Shown here in pieces: positions 24,188-32,753 of a stretch of DNA of 57,723 bases; the first letter of the stretch is position 1, and every line of letters begins with the position of its first letter. Source of the DNA: Planctomycetota bacterium (GTDB taxonomy: Bacteria; Planctomycetota; B15-G4); contig JACKHP010000025.1 of assembly GCA_020638905.1 (NCBI GenBank), forward strand, positions 1-57,723. Direction: 5' to 3'. The position numbers were made by a program, and so were the translations under genes. The notes beneath the pieces are model-generated. The model was not told the origin of the DNA and did no database searches. It saw nothing but the letters and a program-made list of their open reading frames with translations.

Positions 24188-27049
24188 ATGGACGACGGCG
24201 AGCCCATGCCGGTCGATCCGCGCCTGCTCGACGAGCTGGCGGCGGCCGATCCCGACGACGCGGCGTGGACGCGCTTCGACGCCTCGCCCGAGCCTCTGCG
24301 CCGCGCGGTGGTCACAGCGCTCAAGGCGCGCGTCGACGCGCTCGTGCGCAGCGCGCCGCCCGAAGCGCTGCCGCTGGCCGAGCGCCTCGTCCGCGCGGCG
24401 CGCGACGTCCCCGCGCTGGAGGCGATCGCCCTGCGCGGGCGCGCCGTCGCGGCGCACTTCGCCGGACGTCTCGACGACGCACGGGCCGACTTCGAGCGCG
24501 CCGCCGCGCTGCACGACCAGGCCGGCGAACGCGTCGAGCTGGCGCGCGTGCTGCGCAGCTTGGTCGACGTCCACCAGCTCTCGGGACGCACCGACGAGGC
24601 GCTGCGCTGCGCCGATCGCGCGCGCGCGATCCTCGACGAGGCCGGTGAGGCGCGCCTGCTCGCGCAGCTCGAGGTCAACGTCGGCAACGTGTTCACGCGT
24701 CTCGACGACTACCCGCGTGCGCGTGAGTGCTACCAGCGGGCGCGCGACGCGTTCGCGTCGCTCGACGACTCGCTCGGCACGTCGTTCGCCGAGTTCAACC
24801 TGGCCGTGGTCGAGATGAACAGCAACCGCTGCGCCGAGGCCGAGCGGGCGGCGAAGGCCGCGCGCGTGGGGCTCGACGCGGCGGGCATGCTCGTCCCGGT
24901 GGCCGACTGCGACTACCACCTCGCGTACCTCGCCTCGCGCCGGGGACGCTTCGCCGAGGCCATCGAAGGCCTCGAGCGCGCGCGCGAGACCTACGAGGCC
25001 AACGGCAAGCCGAGCGGTCCGCCGCTGTGCGATCTCGACCTGGCCGAGATCATGCTGCGGCTCGACGCGCGCCGCGATGCGCGCGAACGAGCCGACCGCG
25101 CGGCCGCGCGCTTCGACGAGCTGGGCCTGCGCTACGAGCAGGCGCGGGCCGAGGTGCTGGGAGGGCTGGCGCGCGCGCGACTGGGCGAGGCCGCGGCCGC
25201 GCGCGAGCTGCTGTTGCGCGCGTCGGCGCGGCTGGCCGAGCTCGGCAACACGTCGTACGCGGCGGCCGTGGCCGTCATCCTGGCCGAACTCGAGGTCGAC
25301 GCGGGACGTCCCGACGACGCGCTCTGGCGGCTCGAGACGTCCGAGAGCGTGCTGGGCGAGCGCGGGCTCGTGCTCCTGGCCGACCTGGCGCGCATGACGC
25401 ACGCACGCGCGCTGCTCGACCTGGGCGACGCGCGCGGCGCGCTCGAGCGGCTCGACGCGCTCGTCGCGCCACGCAGCGAGGACGGCCTGCTCGACGACCT
25501 CGTCCACGCCCGGGCGTTGCGCCTCGCGGCCGACGCCCACGCGGCGCTCGGCCAGCGCGACGACGCGCTGGCGCGGCTGCGCGACGCGGTGCGGCTGATC
25601 GAACACAGCTACGCCCAGGTCCCGGGGCGTGACGCACGCGTCGCCTTCCTGCGCGATCGGCACGAGGCCTTCACGGACCTCTCGTGGTGGCTGGCCGAAC
25701 GCGGCGACGACGGCGAGGCGCTCACGGTCCTCGAGCGCAGCCGTTCGCGCAGTCTCGCCGAGGCGCCCCGTCCGTCCGGAGGAGACGACGAGATGAGCGG
25801 GGCGCGCGAGCGTCTCGACTGGCTGCTCGCGCGGCGTCTCGACGACGAGCTGGGCCCTGCCGGTGGCGACCACGATCTGCGCCGCGGCGTGGCGGCCGAC
25901 GACGAGATCCGCGCGGCCCAGCGCGACGTGGCGCGTCACCAGCGCGCGTCGAAGGCCGGCGAACGCGCCGGTTCGGGGCTGAGCGCGCTCGAGCTGGACG
26001 ACCTGCGCGAGGCGCGGCGCGGCGACGAGCTGCTCCTGGCGTACCTGACCACGCGACGTGGGGTGCGGGTCTTCGTGGTCGATCACGACGGAGTCGCGAG
26101 TCGTCCGCTCGACATCGACGAGAGCCGGTTGCGGGCGCTGCGCCAGCGCCTCGTGCTGCACACCGACAAACTGCGGCTCGGACGCGACTACGTGCGCCGC
26201 CGCGAGGGGGCGTTGCTGGCCGCCTCGGGCGCCCTGCTCTCCGAGCTCGGACGCTGCCTTCTGGGTCCCGTGGCCGACCGCCTGGGCGACGGACGTCCGC
26301 TGGTCGTGATCCCGTTCGGCGAGCTGCACGACCTGCCGTTCCACGCCTTCGTGCACGACGGCGCGCCGCTCGTGTCACGGCACGAGGTGGGCTACGGGCT
26401 CTCGACCTGGAGCCTGGCACGCATCCGGGCCCGACCGGCGCGCACCGGCGAGGCGCGGCTGCTGGTGACCGGCGTCGACCATCCCGGCCTGCCCGGCATC
26501 CCGCGCGAGGTCGAGGCCCTCAAGGCGCTCTACGGGGCGCGGCTCGAAGCCCTGGTCCCGGGCGATCTCCCCAGCCGGCTGGCGGCCATGTCGGCCCTCG
26601 ACGACGTCGCCGGCAGCGCCCCGAGCGTGCTCCACGTGGCCGGGCACGGCCTGTTCGAGTCCGCTCACCCGGTCTTCTCGGCGGTCTGCCTGGGTGACAC
26701 GTTCCTGCTGGCGCATGACGTCCGCAGCCTCTCGCTCCCGTTCGACCTGGTGACCCTGAGCGGCTGCGAGACGGGCCGCAAGGGACGCGTCCCGGGTGAC
26801 GAGCTGCTCGGCCTGCCGCGCGCCTTCCGCGAGGCCGGGGCCCGGGCGACCCTCGGAAGTTTGTGGCCGGTCGACGACCTGGATGCCCACGAGTTCTGCA
26901 GGCTGTTCTACACTGAGCTGGCGACCGGCGCCTCCGCGCGCCAGGCCGTGACCAGGGCACAGAGGAACCTCATGGACGTTCGTCCGCACCCCTTCGCATG
27001 GGGAGCGTTCGCACTCCTGGGAGACCCCGACGTGCGCTGCCCCGCCTGA
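24188..27049 (+). CDS. TPR-CHAT protease (caspase-like)
   Basis: A 953-residue protein, apparently cytoplasmic (no signal peptide or transmembrane helix). Residues about 60-500 form a TPR superhelix (for example ALRGRAVAAHFAGRLDDARA, LEVNVGNVFTRLDDYPRARE, LRLAADAHAALGQRDDALAR). A charged linker around 560-610 leads into a C-terminal CHAT domain of clan CD. The catalytic dyad is intact: H820 in VLHVAGHGLF and C860 in TLSGCETGRKG, followed by the usual LPRAFREAGA and SLWPVDD motifs. The same TPR-CHAT build is seen in Csx29 of type III-E CRISPR, which cleaves a partner bound to a sigma factor. It follows the candidate anti-sigma by two bases and precedes a subtilase by 33 bp. Confidence 0.93.
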   Translation: MDDGEPMPVDPRLLDELAAADPDDAAWTRFDASPEPLRRAVVTALKARVDALVRSAPPEALPLAERLVRAARDVPALEAIALRGRAVAAHFAGRLDDARADFERAAALHDQAGERVELARVLRSLVDVHQLSGRTDEALRCADRARAILDEAGEARLLAQLEVNVGNVFTRLDDYPRARECYQRARDAFASLDDSLGTSFAEFNLAVVEMNSNRCAEAERAAKAARVGLDAAGMLVPVADCDYHLAYLASRRGRFAEAIEGLERARETYEANGKPSGPPLCDLDLAEIMLRLDARRDARERADRAAARFDELGLRYEQARAEVLGGLARARLGEAAAARELLLRASARLAELGNTSYAAAVAVILAELEVDAGRPDDALWRLETSESVLGERGLVLLADLARMTHARALLDLGDARGALERLDALVAPRSEDGLLDDLVHARALRLAADAHAALGQRDDALARLRDAVRLIEHSYAQVPGRDARVAFLRDRHEAFTDLSWWLAERGDDGEALTVLERSRSRSLAEAPRPSGGDDEMSGARERLDWLLARRLDDELGPAGGDHDLRRGVAADDEIRAAQRDVARHQRASKAGERAGSGLSALELDDLREARRGDELLLAYLTTRRGVRVFVVDHDGVASRPLDIDESRLRALRQRLVLHTDKLRLGRDYVRRREGALLAASGALLSELGRCLLGPVADRLGDGRPLVVIPFGELHDLPFHAFVHDGAPLVSRHEVGYGLSTWSLARIRARPARTGEARLLVTGVDHPGLPGIPREVEALKALYGARLEALVPGDLPSRLAAMSALDDVAGSAPSVLHVAGHGLFESAHPVFSAVCLGDTFLLAHDVRSLSLPFDLVTLSGCETGRKGRVPGDELLGLPRAFREAGARATLGSLWPVDDLDAHEFCRLFYTELATGASARQAVTRAQRNLMDVRPHPFAWGAFALLGDPDVRCPA

Positions 27050-27082
27050 AGTCGCATCCCTCTCGGGCCGAGAGACTTCGAC

Positions 27083-28432
27083 ATGCATCAACGACGCACG
27101 TGGCACCGAGGCGGCCTGGCCGCCCTGCTGATCTTCGCGGGGGTGGCTCGCGCCTCCGACCCGATCGAACCGCCGCCACAGCTCGAGCAGCCGGGTGCCG
27201 CGGGTCTCGTGGTCTGGCTCGAGCCGCAGTGCACGCCCCAGGACATCGTCGACATGACCGGTGCCAGGCTCGTGGGCAGCCTCGACCACTCGAATGCGCA
27301 CCTCTTCGAGGTCACGGGCAGCGACACGTTCCTGATCGCGCTCAAGGACCACGTCGACCAATCCGGCTTCTCGCTGAGCGTCGACTGGGACCGTCGCGTG
27401 ACGTCGACCGAGGAACCGCGCTGCGGCCAGCCTGCCGGCGGACAGGTCGGCGCGCAGCAGTGCACGATCGCCTTCGTCGACGGTGATCCGGCCACGGGCG
27501 CGTTCGAGGGGCAGCCCGTGATCGATTCGGTGCATGCCGAGGGCGTGCAGGACTTCTCGGCCGGCGTCCCGGTGGTCGTGGCGGTGATCGACACCGGCAT
27601 CGACCCGACGCACAGCGTCTTCCGCCACCGTCTCGCCGGCCACGGCTGGGACTACATCACGGGGCAGCCCGGCGGGTTCGACGTTCAGGACCAGCGCGAC
27701 AACGACGGCGACGGCTTCGTCGACGAGGCCTACGGACACGGGACGCACGTGGCCGGTACCGTGCTCGCGCTCGATCCCGCGGCGCGCATCCTGCCGCTGC
27801 GCGTGCTCGACGCCGACGGCCTGGGCACGACGTTCGCCCTCGCGAAGGCCATCGAGGACGCGGTCGACGCCGGCGCACGGGTGATCAACCTGAGCCTGAG
27901 CGTCTCGACGCCCTCGCTCCCCGTGGCCCTCGCGCTCGAGTACGCCTGGACGAACGGTGTGGCCGTCTTCACCTCGGCCGGCAACCTCGGCAAGAAAGAG
28001 GTGCCCTTCCCGGGCAACTTCACGCTCGGACAGTTCCCCGAGATGGCGGCCCACCTCACCCCGCGGCAGATCGAGGCCTTCGACCCGGTGGTCACGGTGA
28101 GTTCGATCGACGACCACGACCACAAGAGCTTCTTCGCGTCGTGGGGTCCCGAGGTCGACCTCGTGGCGCCGGGAGAGGCGATCTACAGCGCGTATCCGGG
28201 CAACCGCTTCGCGTGGTGGAGCGGCACGTCGATGTCCTGCGCGGTGGCCAGCGGCTGTGCATCGCTGCTGCTCTCGAACGGCTACACGCCCGCGGCGCCG
28301 CAGGTCGTCGAGGCGCTGCTCGAGACCGGGCACTCGGTCGACTGGAAGAACCCCCCGTACGCCGGCATGCTCGGCGAGGGGTTGATCCACGTCTGGCACG
28401 CGAACGTCGAGCTCTGGAAGATGACCTTCTGA
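27083..28432 (+). CDS. Secreted subtilisin-like serine protease (S8 family)
   Basis: A 449-residue protease with a signal peptide (basic MHQRRTWHRGG, hydrophobic core, cleavage near ARA-SD at residue 25). Residues about 40-155 form a putative prodomain containing Cys50, Cys114 and Cys127. The S8 catalytic triad is intact: D170 in VAVIDTGID, H219 in YGHGTHVAGT and S383 in GTSMSCAVASG, with oxyanion N301 in TSAGN. A Ca-type loop DNDGDGFVDE lies just before the His motif. It starts 33 bp after the CHAT gene, so it is probably in the same transcript. CHAT proteases are often encoded next to subtilases in environmental bacteria, but no function is established for this gene set. Confidence 0.92.
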   Translation: MHQRRTWHRGGLAALLIFAGVARASDPIEPPPQLEQPGAAGLVVWLEPQCTPQDIVDMTGARLVGSLDHSNAHLFEVTGSDTFLIALKDHVDQSGFSLSVDWDRRVTSTEEPRCGQPAGGQVGAQQCTIAFVDGDPATGAFEGQPVIDSVHAEGVQDFSAGVPVVVAVIDTGIDPTHSVFRHRLAGHGWDYITGQPGGFDVQDQRDNDGDGFVDEAYGHGTHVAGTVLALDPAARILPLRVLDADGLGTTFALAKAIEDAVDAGARVINLSLSVSTPSLPVALALEYAWTNGVAVFTSAGNLGKKEVPFPGNFTLGQFPEMAAHLTPRQIEAFDPVVTVSSIDDHDHKSFFASWGPEVDLVAPGEAIYSAYPGNRFAWWSGTSMSCAVASGCASLLLSNGYTPAAPQVVEALLETGHSVDWKNPPYAGMLGEGLIHVWHANVELWKMTF

Positions 28433-28473
28433 CGGCGTCGGACGCGCGGCGCCCCGGCGCCCGGTCCTGACGC

Positions 28474-29643
28474 ATGTTCCTTCCGCTCGGCGACTTCCCG
28501 AATCCTCGCGGCCGCCCGTGGGTGACGCAGGCGCTCGTCGCGCTGAACGTCGCCGTCTACCTGCTCTTCACGCTGCCGCAGGGCGGGCGTCCTGCCGACC
28601 CGCACGACCCGCTGCTGCTCGAGTACCTGCGCGCCGTCGGTGGTCACCTCGGGCGCTCCGAGCTGCGCGCGTTCGCCGAGCAGGTCTCGGCCTGGGACCT
28701 GAGCGTGTTCCGCTGGGGCTTCCGTCCGTCGGACCCGTCACCGGCGACGCTCTTCACGTCGCTCTTCATGCATGCCGGTGCGCTGCACCTGGCCGGCAAC
28801 ATGCTCTTCCTGTGGATCTACGGCGACAACGTCGAGGCCCGTCTGGGACGCCTCGGCTACCTGCTCGCGTACCTCGGGACGGGCGTCGCCGCGACGCTGG
28901 CGAACATGCTCCTCGCGCCGCACTCGCCGCTGCCGACCATCGGCGCCTCGGGGGCCATCTCGGGCGTGCTGGGCTTCTACTTCCTGTGGTTCCCGCGCAA
29001 TCGCGTACGTGTCCTGCTGCTGCTCTTCCCGTTCCTGATCGACGTCGTCGTGATCCCGGCGCGCATCGTGCTCGGGATCTACCTGATCGCCGACAACCTG
29101 CTCCCGCTGCTGCTCGAGTCGGGACGGGGCGGCGGCGGCGTCGCGTACGGCGCGCACATCGGCGGCTTCCTGGCGGGCCTGGGGCTGGCCGCGCTGCTCG
29201 TCCGCCGGGGATCGCCCGACGCGCAGGATCCGGCGACCGGCCGTCCGGCGCCGTCGGGCGGCGTGGTCTCGGGGCCCGAGGCGGCCGCCGCGGCCTGGCT
29301 GGCGCTCGACGCCGCCGGCGCGCGAGGCGCCCTCACGGCGCGTGAGCTGTTCGACCTCGGGCGCGAGCTCGAACGCCGGCTGCGTCCCGAGCTGGCGCTC
29401 CAGCTCTACGAGCGCCTGCTCGTCCTCCAGCCGGGTGGACGGGTGGCCGCCGCGGCGCACCTGGCCGCGGCGCACGTCGAGCTCGACGCCCTCGGACGCC
29501 CCGAGGCCGCGCGCCGGCACGTCCGCGACGCACTCTCCGCCGACGACTCGCCGTCGATCGCCGACGCGGCGCAGCGGCAGCTCCGGCGCATCGACGAGGT
29601 GTCGCGGCGGCTCGTGCGCCCGCGCCGTCCGCGGGAAGGCTGA
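28474..29643 (+). CDS. Rhomboid-family intramembrane serine protease with TPR tail
   Basis: A 389-residue protein with six or seven transmembrane helices (residues about 17-243) carrying the rhomboid catalytic dyad S159 in GASGAISG and H228 in AYGAHIGGF, plus the HLAGNMLFLW motif with N109. A long loop 1 extends from about residue 35 to 90. Residues about 275-385 are a cytosolic TPR-like helical tail (ELFDLGRELERRLRPELALQ, then VAAAAHLAAAHVELDALG). The gap from the subtilase is 41 bp with no evident promoter or terminator, so it may belong to the ECF-CHAT transcript and makes the third protease gene in a row. Confidence 0.88.
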   Translation: MFLPLGDFPNPRGRPWVTQALVALNVAVYLLFTLPQGGRPADPHDPLLLEYLRAVGGHLGRSELRAFAEQVSAWDLSVFRWGFRPSDPSPATLFTSLFMHAGALHLAGNMLFLWIYGDNVEARLGRLGYLLAYLGTGVAATLANMLLAPHSPLPTIGASGAISGVLGFYFLWFPRNRVRVLLLLFPFLIDVVVIPARIVLGIYLIADNLLPLLLESGRGGGGVAYGAHIGGFLAGLGLAALLVRRGSPDAQDPATGRPAPSGGVVSGPEAAAAAWLALDAAGARGALTARELFDLGRELERRLRPELALQLYERLLVLQPGGRVAAAAHLAAAHVELDALGRPEAARRHVRDALSADDSPSIADAAQRQLRRIDEVSRRLVRPRRPREG

Positions 29644-29681
29644 CGCGTCCGCACGTCGCGCCGCGAGCGGCGGGCACGGGC

Positions 29682-30047
29682 TCAGTCGTCGCGGGTCGGC
29701 TCGCGGCGCACGCCGTCGACGAGCACGCCATGCTCGCCGATCACCACCCGGTCGCCTGCCGAGACGGTGCCGTAGTCGCGTCCCCCGAGCCGCAGGTGTC
29801 CTTGTGACACCTCGAGAGCCTCGTCGGCGACACGGTGCTCGATGCCGGCGGCCCCGGGCGTGGTCTTGAAGCTCAGCGCGGGATCGATCTCGATGCGCAC
29901 GCCGTCGCGCTCGACGAACGAGGCCGCCTCGTCGGACGAGATCACCGCGTGCGCCGCGGCGTGGGTCTTGGCCTGCGCGTCGTGATGACAGGCCGCGAGC
30001 AGCAGCGGCAGCGCGATCACCAACCTGGACGGGACGCGAACGGGCAT
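29682..30047 (-). CDS. Small His-containing lipoprotein
   Basis: A 121-residue protein. A signal sequence (MPVRVPSRLVIALPLLLAAC) ends in a lipobox with acylated Cys20. The mature N-terminus is His-rich (CHHDAQAKTHAAAHAV), followed by a compact beta-rich domain (GVRIEIDPALSFKT, HLRLGGRDYGTVSAGDRVVI, LVDGVRREP). The ATG at 30047 has GGGGGAG nine bases upstream. It is transcribed divergently from the VIT1/CCC1 transporter, so metal binding in the envelope is a reasonable guess; no family recognised. Confidence 0.8.
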   Translation of the reverse strand: MPVRVPSRLVIALPLLLAACHHDAQAKTHAAAHAVISSDEAASFVERDGVRIEIDPALSFKTTPGAAGIEHRVADEALEVSQGHLRLGGRDYGTVSAGDRVVIGEHGVLVDGVRREPTRDD

Positions 30048-30179
30048 GGCGGCTGACTCCCCCGAGGGCCGTCGATGGAACGTGCACGGATGCGACGGCC
30101 GGGGATCCGCCCCCCGCGGCGTCCGGGCGAGGCGCCGGCTTCCCCTCGCCGCGGGCGAGTCTACGCCGAGGCGAGCCTC

Positions 30180-30199
30180 CCGCGAAGAGACCTTCGCGG
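30180..30199. repeat. Perfect 8-bp hairpin in a divergent promoter region
   Basis: CCGCGAAG (30180-30187), 4-nt loop, CTTCGCGG (30192-30199), located between the lipoprotein and VIT1/CCC1 genes. It could be an operator or an RNA hairpin in a long leader. Confidence 0.3.
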
Positions 30200-30232
30200 A
30201 AGGAGAGGCAGCGTTCCGCGGAGCGAGCGGCA

Positions 30233-30238
30233 TACGAT
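30233..30238 (+). promoter_or_regulatory. -10-like element upstream of the VIT1/CCC1 gene
   Basis: TACGAT lies 46 bp upstream of the ATG at 30285. The same hexamer occurs upstream of the genes at 8270 and 10864. No -35 seen. Confidence 0.3.
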
Positions 30239-30284
30239 GTCGCGCGCCGTCGCCCCGATCCGAGCCGACACCTGCGAGGCCGTC

Positions 30285-31007
30285 ATGAGCCAGGAGCACG
30301 ACCACTCGCCCGAGGCCATCGCCGACCGTCTCGCCGACGGTCCCAGCATGAGCTACCTGCGTGACTGGGTGTACGGCGGCATCGACGGTGCGGTCACGAC
30401 CTTCGCCGTCGTCTCGGGCGTGGTGGGCGCGGCGCTCGAGCCGCGCATCATCCTGCTGCTGGGCGCCGCGAACCTGATCGGCGACGGCTTCTCGATGGCC
30501 GCCAGCAACTACGTCGGCTCGCGCACCGAGGTCGCCGAGCGCGAGCACTACGAGCGCATGGAGCGCCGCCACATCGAGGAGACGCCCGAGGGCGAGCGCG
30601 AGGAGGTGCGCCAGATCTACCGCCTCAAGGGACTCGACGGACAGCTCCTCGAGGACGTCGTCGCGGCCGTCACGCGCGAGCGCGAAGGCTGGATCCAGAC
30701 CATGCTGGTCGAGGAGTTCGGGCTGGCGCCCACGCTGCGCGATCCGCTGCGCGCCGCGGCCGCGACGTTCGTGGCCTTCCTGCTGGCGGGGATCGTCCCG
30801 CTGCTGCCCTGGCTGCTGGGGCTCGAGAGCCCGTTCTGGCTCTCGAGCGTGCTCACGGGAGCGGTCTTCTTCGCGATCGGGTCGATGAAGGGACGCTGGT
30901 CCGTCCAGCCGGCGTGGCTCTCGGGGCTCGAGACGCTGCTCATCGGCGGAGTGGCCTCGGGCCTGGCGTTCGCCATCGGACGCGGCCTGTCGGCGCTCGG
31001 CGTGTGA
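30285..31007 (+). CDS. VIT1/CCC1 family Fe2+/Mn2+ transporter
   Basis: A 240-residue integral membrane protein. The family hallmark at the first helix is present (SYLRDWVYGGIDGAVTTFAV), followed by ANLIGDGFSMAASNYVGSRT and a long cytoplasmic acidic helix-loop (REHYERMERRHIEETPEGER) that corresponds to the metal-binding domain of vacuolar iron transporters, then three C-terminal helices. Family members export Fe2+ or Mn2+ from the cytoplasm. The ATG at 30285 is chosen because GAGG lies five bases before it; an in-frame ATG at 30237 is possible. Confidence 0.9.
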   Translation: MSQEHDHSPEAIADRLADGPSMSYLRDWVYGGIDGAVTTFAVVSGVVGAALEPRIILLLGAANLIGDGFSMAASNYVGSRTEVAEREHYERMERRHIEETPEGEREEVRQIYRLKGLDGQLLEDVVAAVTREREGWIQTMLVEEFGLAPTLRDPLRAAAATFVAFLLAGIVPLLPWLLGLESPFWLSSVLTGAVFFAIGSMKGRWSVQPAWLSGLETLLIGGVASGLAFAIGRGLSALGV

Positions 31008-31095
31008 CGCGGGGCGGCCGACGGCTACCCGTGCGTACCACCGACATGCGATGCTTCGTGGCTCGTCGGCCCCCGTCCCCCACGAGCTCCGACCC

Positions 31096-32751
31096 GTGAC
31101 CACCTCGTCCTCCCGCATGCTGTGTGCCATGCTCGCGCTGGCCGCCTCCGCGCCGATCGTGCGCGCGGGCGATCCCGATCCGTGGCTGTACGCGCTCGAC
31201 GACCTGGGACGCCTGAGCATCGCGGGCACGCTGCTCGAGGACCTGCCCGGCGGGTACGACCCGAAGGACCTGCAGAACCCCCAGGGCACCAGCCGCTGGA
31301 TGGCCTTCGACGTCGTCGGATCCGATCGCTTCGCGCTGCGTCTCGACGGTTACGTCCAGTCGAACGGCCTGCTCGTCGGGTTGGCGCCCTTCGCGTTGGT
31401 CAAGTACACGCCCTACTGGCGGCGCCTCGGTGTGGGCGCGGGCGTGACCTGGGCCCTGCGTACCGACGGCCTGCTCGCCCAGGACGGCACCGCGGTCGCG
31501 CTGCTGCCCGCGTCGGACTTCGACTTCACCGACCTGATCGTGATCGACCTCCCGCCGGCCGAGCCGGAGGTGCTGTCGCTGCGCAGCGACGGCGCGGTGT
31601 TCCGGGGCACCGAACTCGCGCCGCTGTTCCAGCTCGTCGGTGGCAAGGGCGTGTTCAGCCAGAGCGAGGGCCTGACCGCCGACACGAAATGGCTGCGCCT
31701 GGCCTACGACGACGTGAGCGGGCTGGTCTACGCGCTGCGCGCCGACGGCAAGCTGCGCAGTCTCGATCCCGCGGGACCGCCGCCGCCGCCGCCGGGCACC
31801 GACGAGGAGCTCCCTCCCGAGGCCGGCGTGGCCGTGGCCGAGCTGCCGTTCAAGAAGAAGGCGCCCTTCGGCGTCCGCCACCTGTACGTCGACGTGGCGT
31901 TCACCGACGACGGCAGCTTCCACGTGCTGCGCACCGACGGACGCGTCTACCGCGCCGACGACGTCGAGGAGCCGCTCTTCGACCTGCCGGGCAACGGACG
32001 ACGGGCCGCGGTGCGCTTCGTCGATCTCGTGTCCCAGGGAGCCTCGGTCTACGCGCTGCGCCGCGACGGACGCGTCTACCGCGACGCCGAGTTGCTGCTC
32101 GACCTCCCCGGCGGACGCTTCACGCAGCTGGCCCTCTCGGACACCCCGCCCGACCTCGCGATGGCCGCCCCGCACGCCCCCGAGCTCGCGCGCTGGACCG
32201 CGCGTGCGATCGTCGGCGAGGCGCTCGAGCTGCCGGTGCTGGCCACCGACGTCGATCTCGCCGACGATGCGCTCGTGATCGACGTCGACCTGTCCGGGGC
32301 CCCCGACGCGACGTACGACCCGGACGCGCGCGCGGTGACCGTGACTCCTCTGTCCAAGGGCGTGCAGAAGATCGGCGTGACCGTCGACGACGGTGACGGC
32401 GGCCTGGCCACGAGCACGTTCAAGATCAAGGCCTCGGAGCCGCACCCGGGTCCGGCCAACCGGCGACCGCTCGTCTCGCGCGTGTCTCCGGTGACCGTCG
32501 CGACGGGACGGGCGTTCGCGCTGCCCGTGCGCGCCGTCGACCCCGACGGCGACCCGCTCACGGTCACGATCGACGCCGACGCCACGCCGCTGGCGCTGGG
32601 CGCCAGCTTCGACGCCGACGCCGCGATCCTGAACTGGACGCCGACGTTGGCGGCCGTCGGGCGGCACTCGGTGCGCTTCACGGTCTCCGACGGCCAACGC
32701 ACGAAGAAGCTGCGCGTACGGCTGAAGGTCGTGGCCAGCCTGGTGCCCTGA
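31096..32751 (+). CDS. Secreted repeat protein with Ig/cadherin-like C-terminus
   Basis: A protein of about 551 residues from a GTG; the ATG at 31117 (MLCAMLALAASA) or at 31051 are alternatives. A signal peptide ends near VRAG. Residues about 30-350 contain recurring strand blocks of the type ALR.DG.V/L, for example LRTDGLLAQDG, LRSDGAVFRGT, LRADGKLRSLD, LRTDGRVYRAD and LRRDGRVYRDA, suggesting a beta-propeller-like fold. A Pro-rich loop (GPPPPPPG) interrupts it. The C-terminus has two cadherin/He_PIG-type Ig-like domains (LPVRAVDPDGDPLTVTID, then ILNWTPTLAAVG and VRFTVSDGQ). Two bases separate it from the next gene, so they form an operon. Function unknown. Confidence 0.78.
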   Translation: MTTSSSRMLCAMLALAASAPIVRAGDPDPWLYALDDLGRLSIAGTLLEDLPGGYDPKDLQNPQGTSRWMAFDVVGSDRFALRLDGYVQSNGLLVGLAPFALVKYTPYWRRLGVGAGVTWALRTDGLLAQDGTAVALLPASDFDFTDLIVIDLPPAEPEVLSLRSDGAVFRGTELAPLFQLVGGKGVFSQSEGLTADTKWLRLAYDDVSGLVYALRADGKLRSLDPAGPPPPPPGTDEELPPEAGVAVAELPFKKKAPFGVRHLYVDVAFTDDGSFHVLRTDGRVYRADDVEEPLFDLPGNGRRAAVRFVDLVSQGASVYALRRDGRVYRDAELLLDLPGGRFTQLALSDTPPDLAMAAPHAPELARWTARAIVGEALELPVLATDVDLADDALVIDVDLSGAPDATYDPDARAVTVTPLSKGVQKIGVTVDDGDGGLATSTFKIKASEPHPGPANRRPLVSRVSPVTVATGRAFALPVRAVDPDGDPLTVTIDADATPLALGASFDADAAILNWTPTLAAVGRHSVRFTVSDGQRTKKLRVRLKVVASLVP

Positions 32752-32753
32752 GC

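Noticed and set aside
24107..26356. A 749-codon minus-strand frame opposite the CHAT gene
   Set aside because: The opposite frame has TPRs and a complete CHAT catalytic dyad.
22853..28432. A type III-E CRISPR (gRAMP/Csx29) locus
   Set aside because: There is a TPR-CHAT protease and a sigma factor, but no gRAMP-like effector, Cas1/Cas2 or repeat array in the window.
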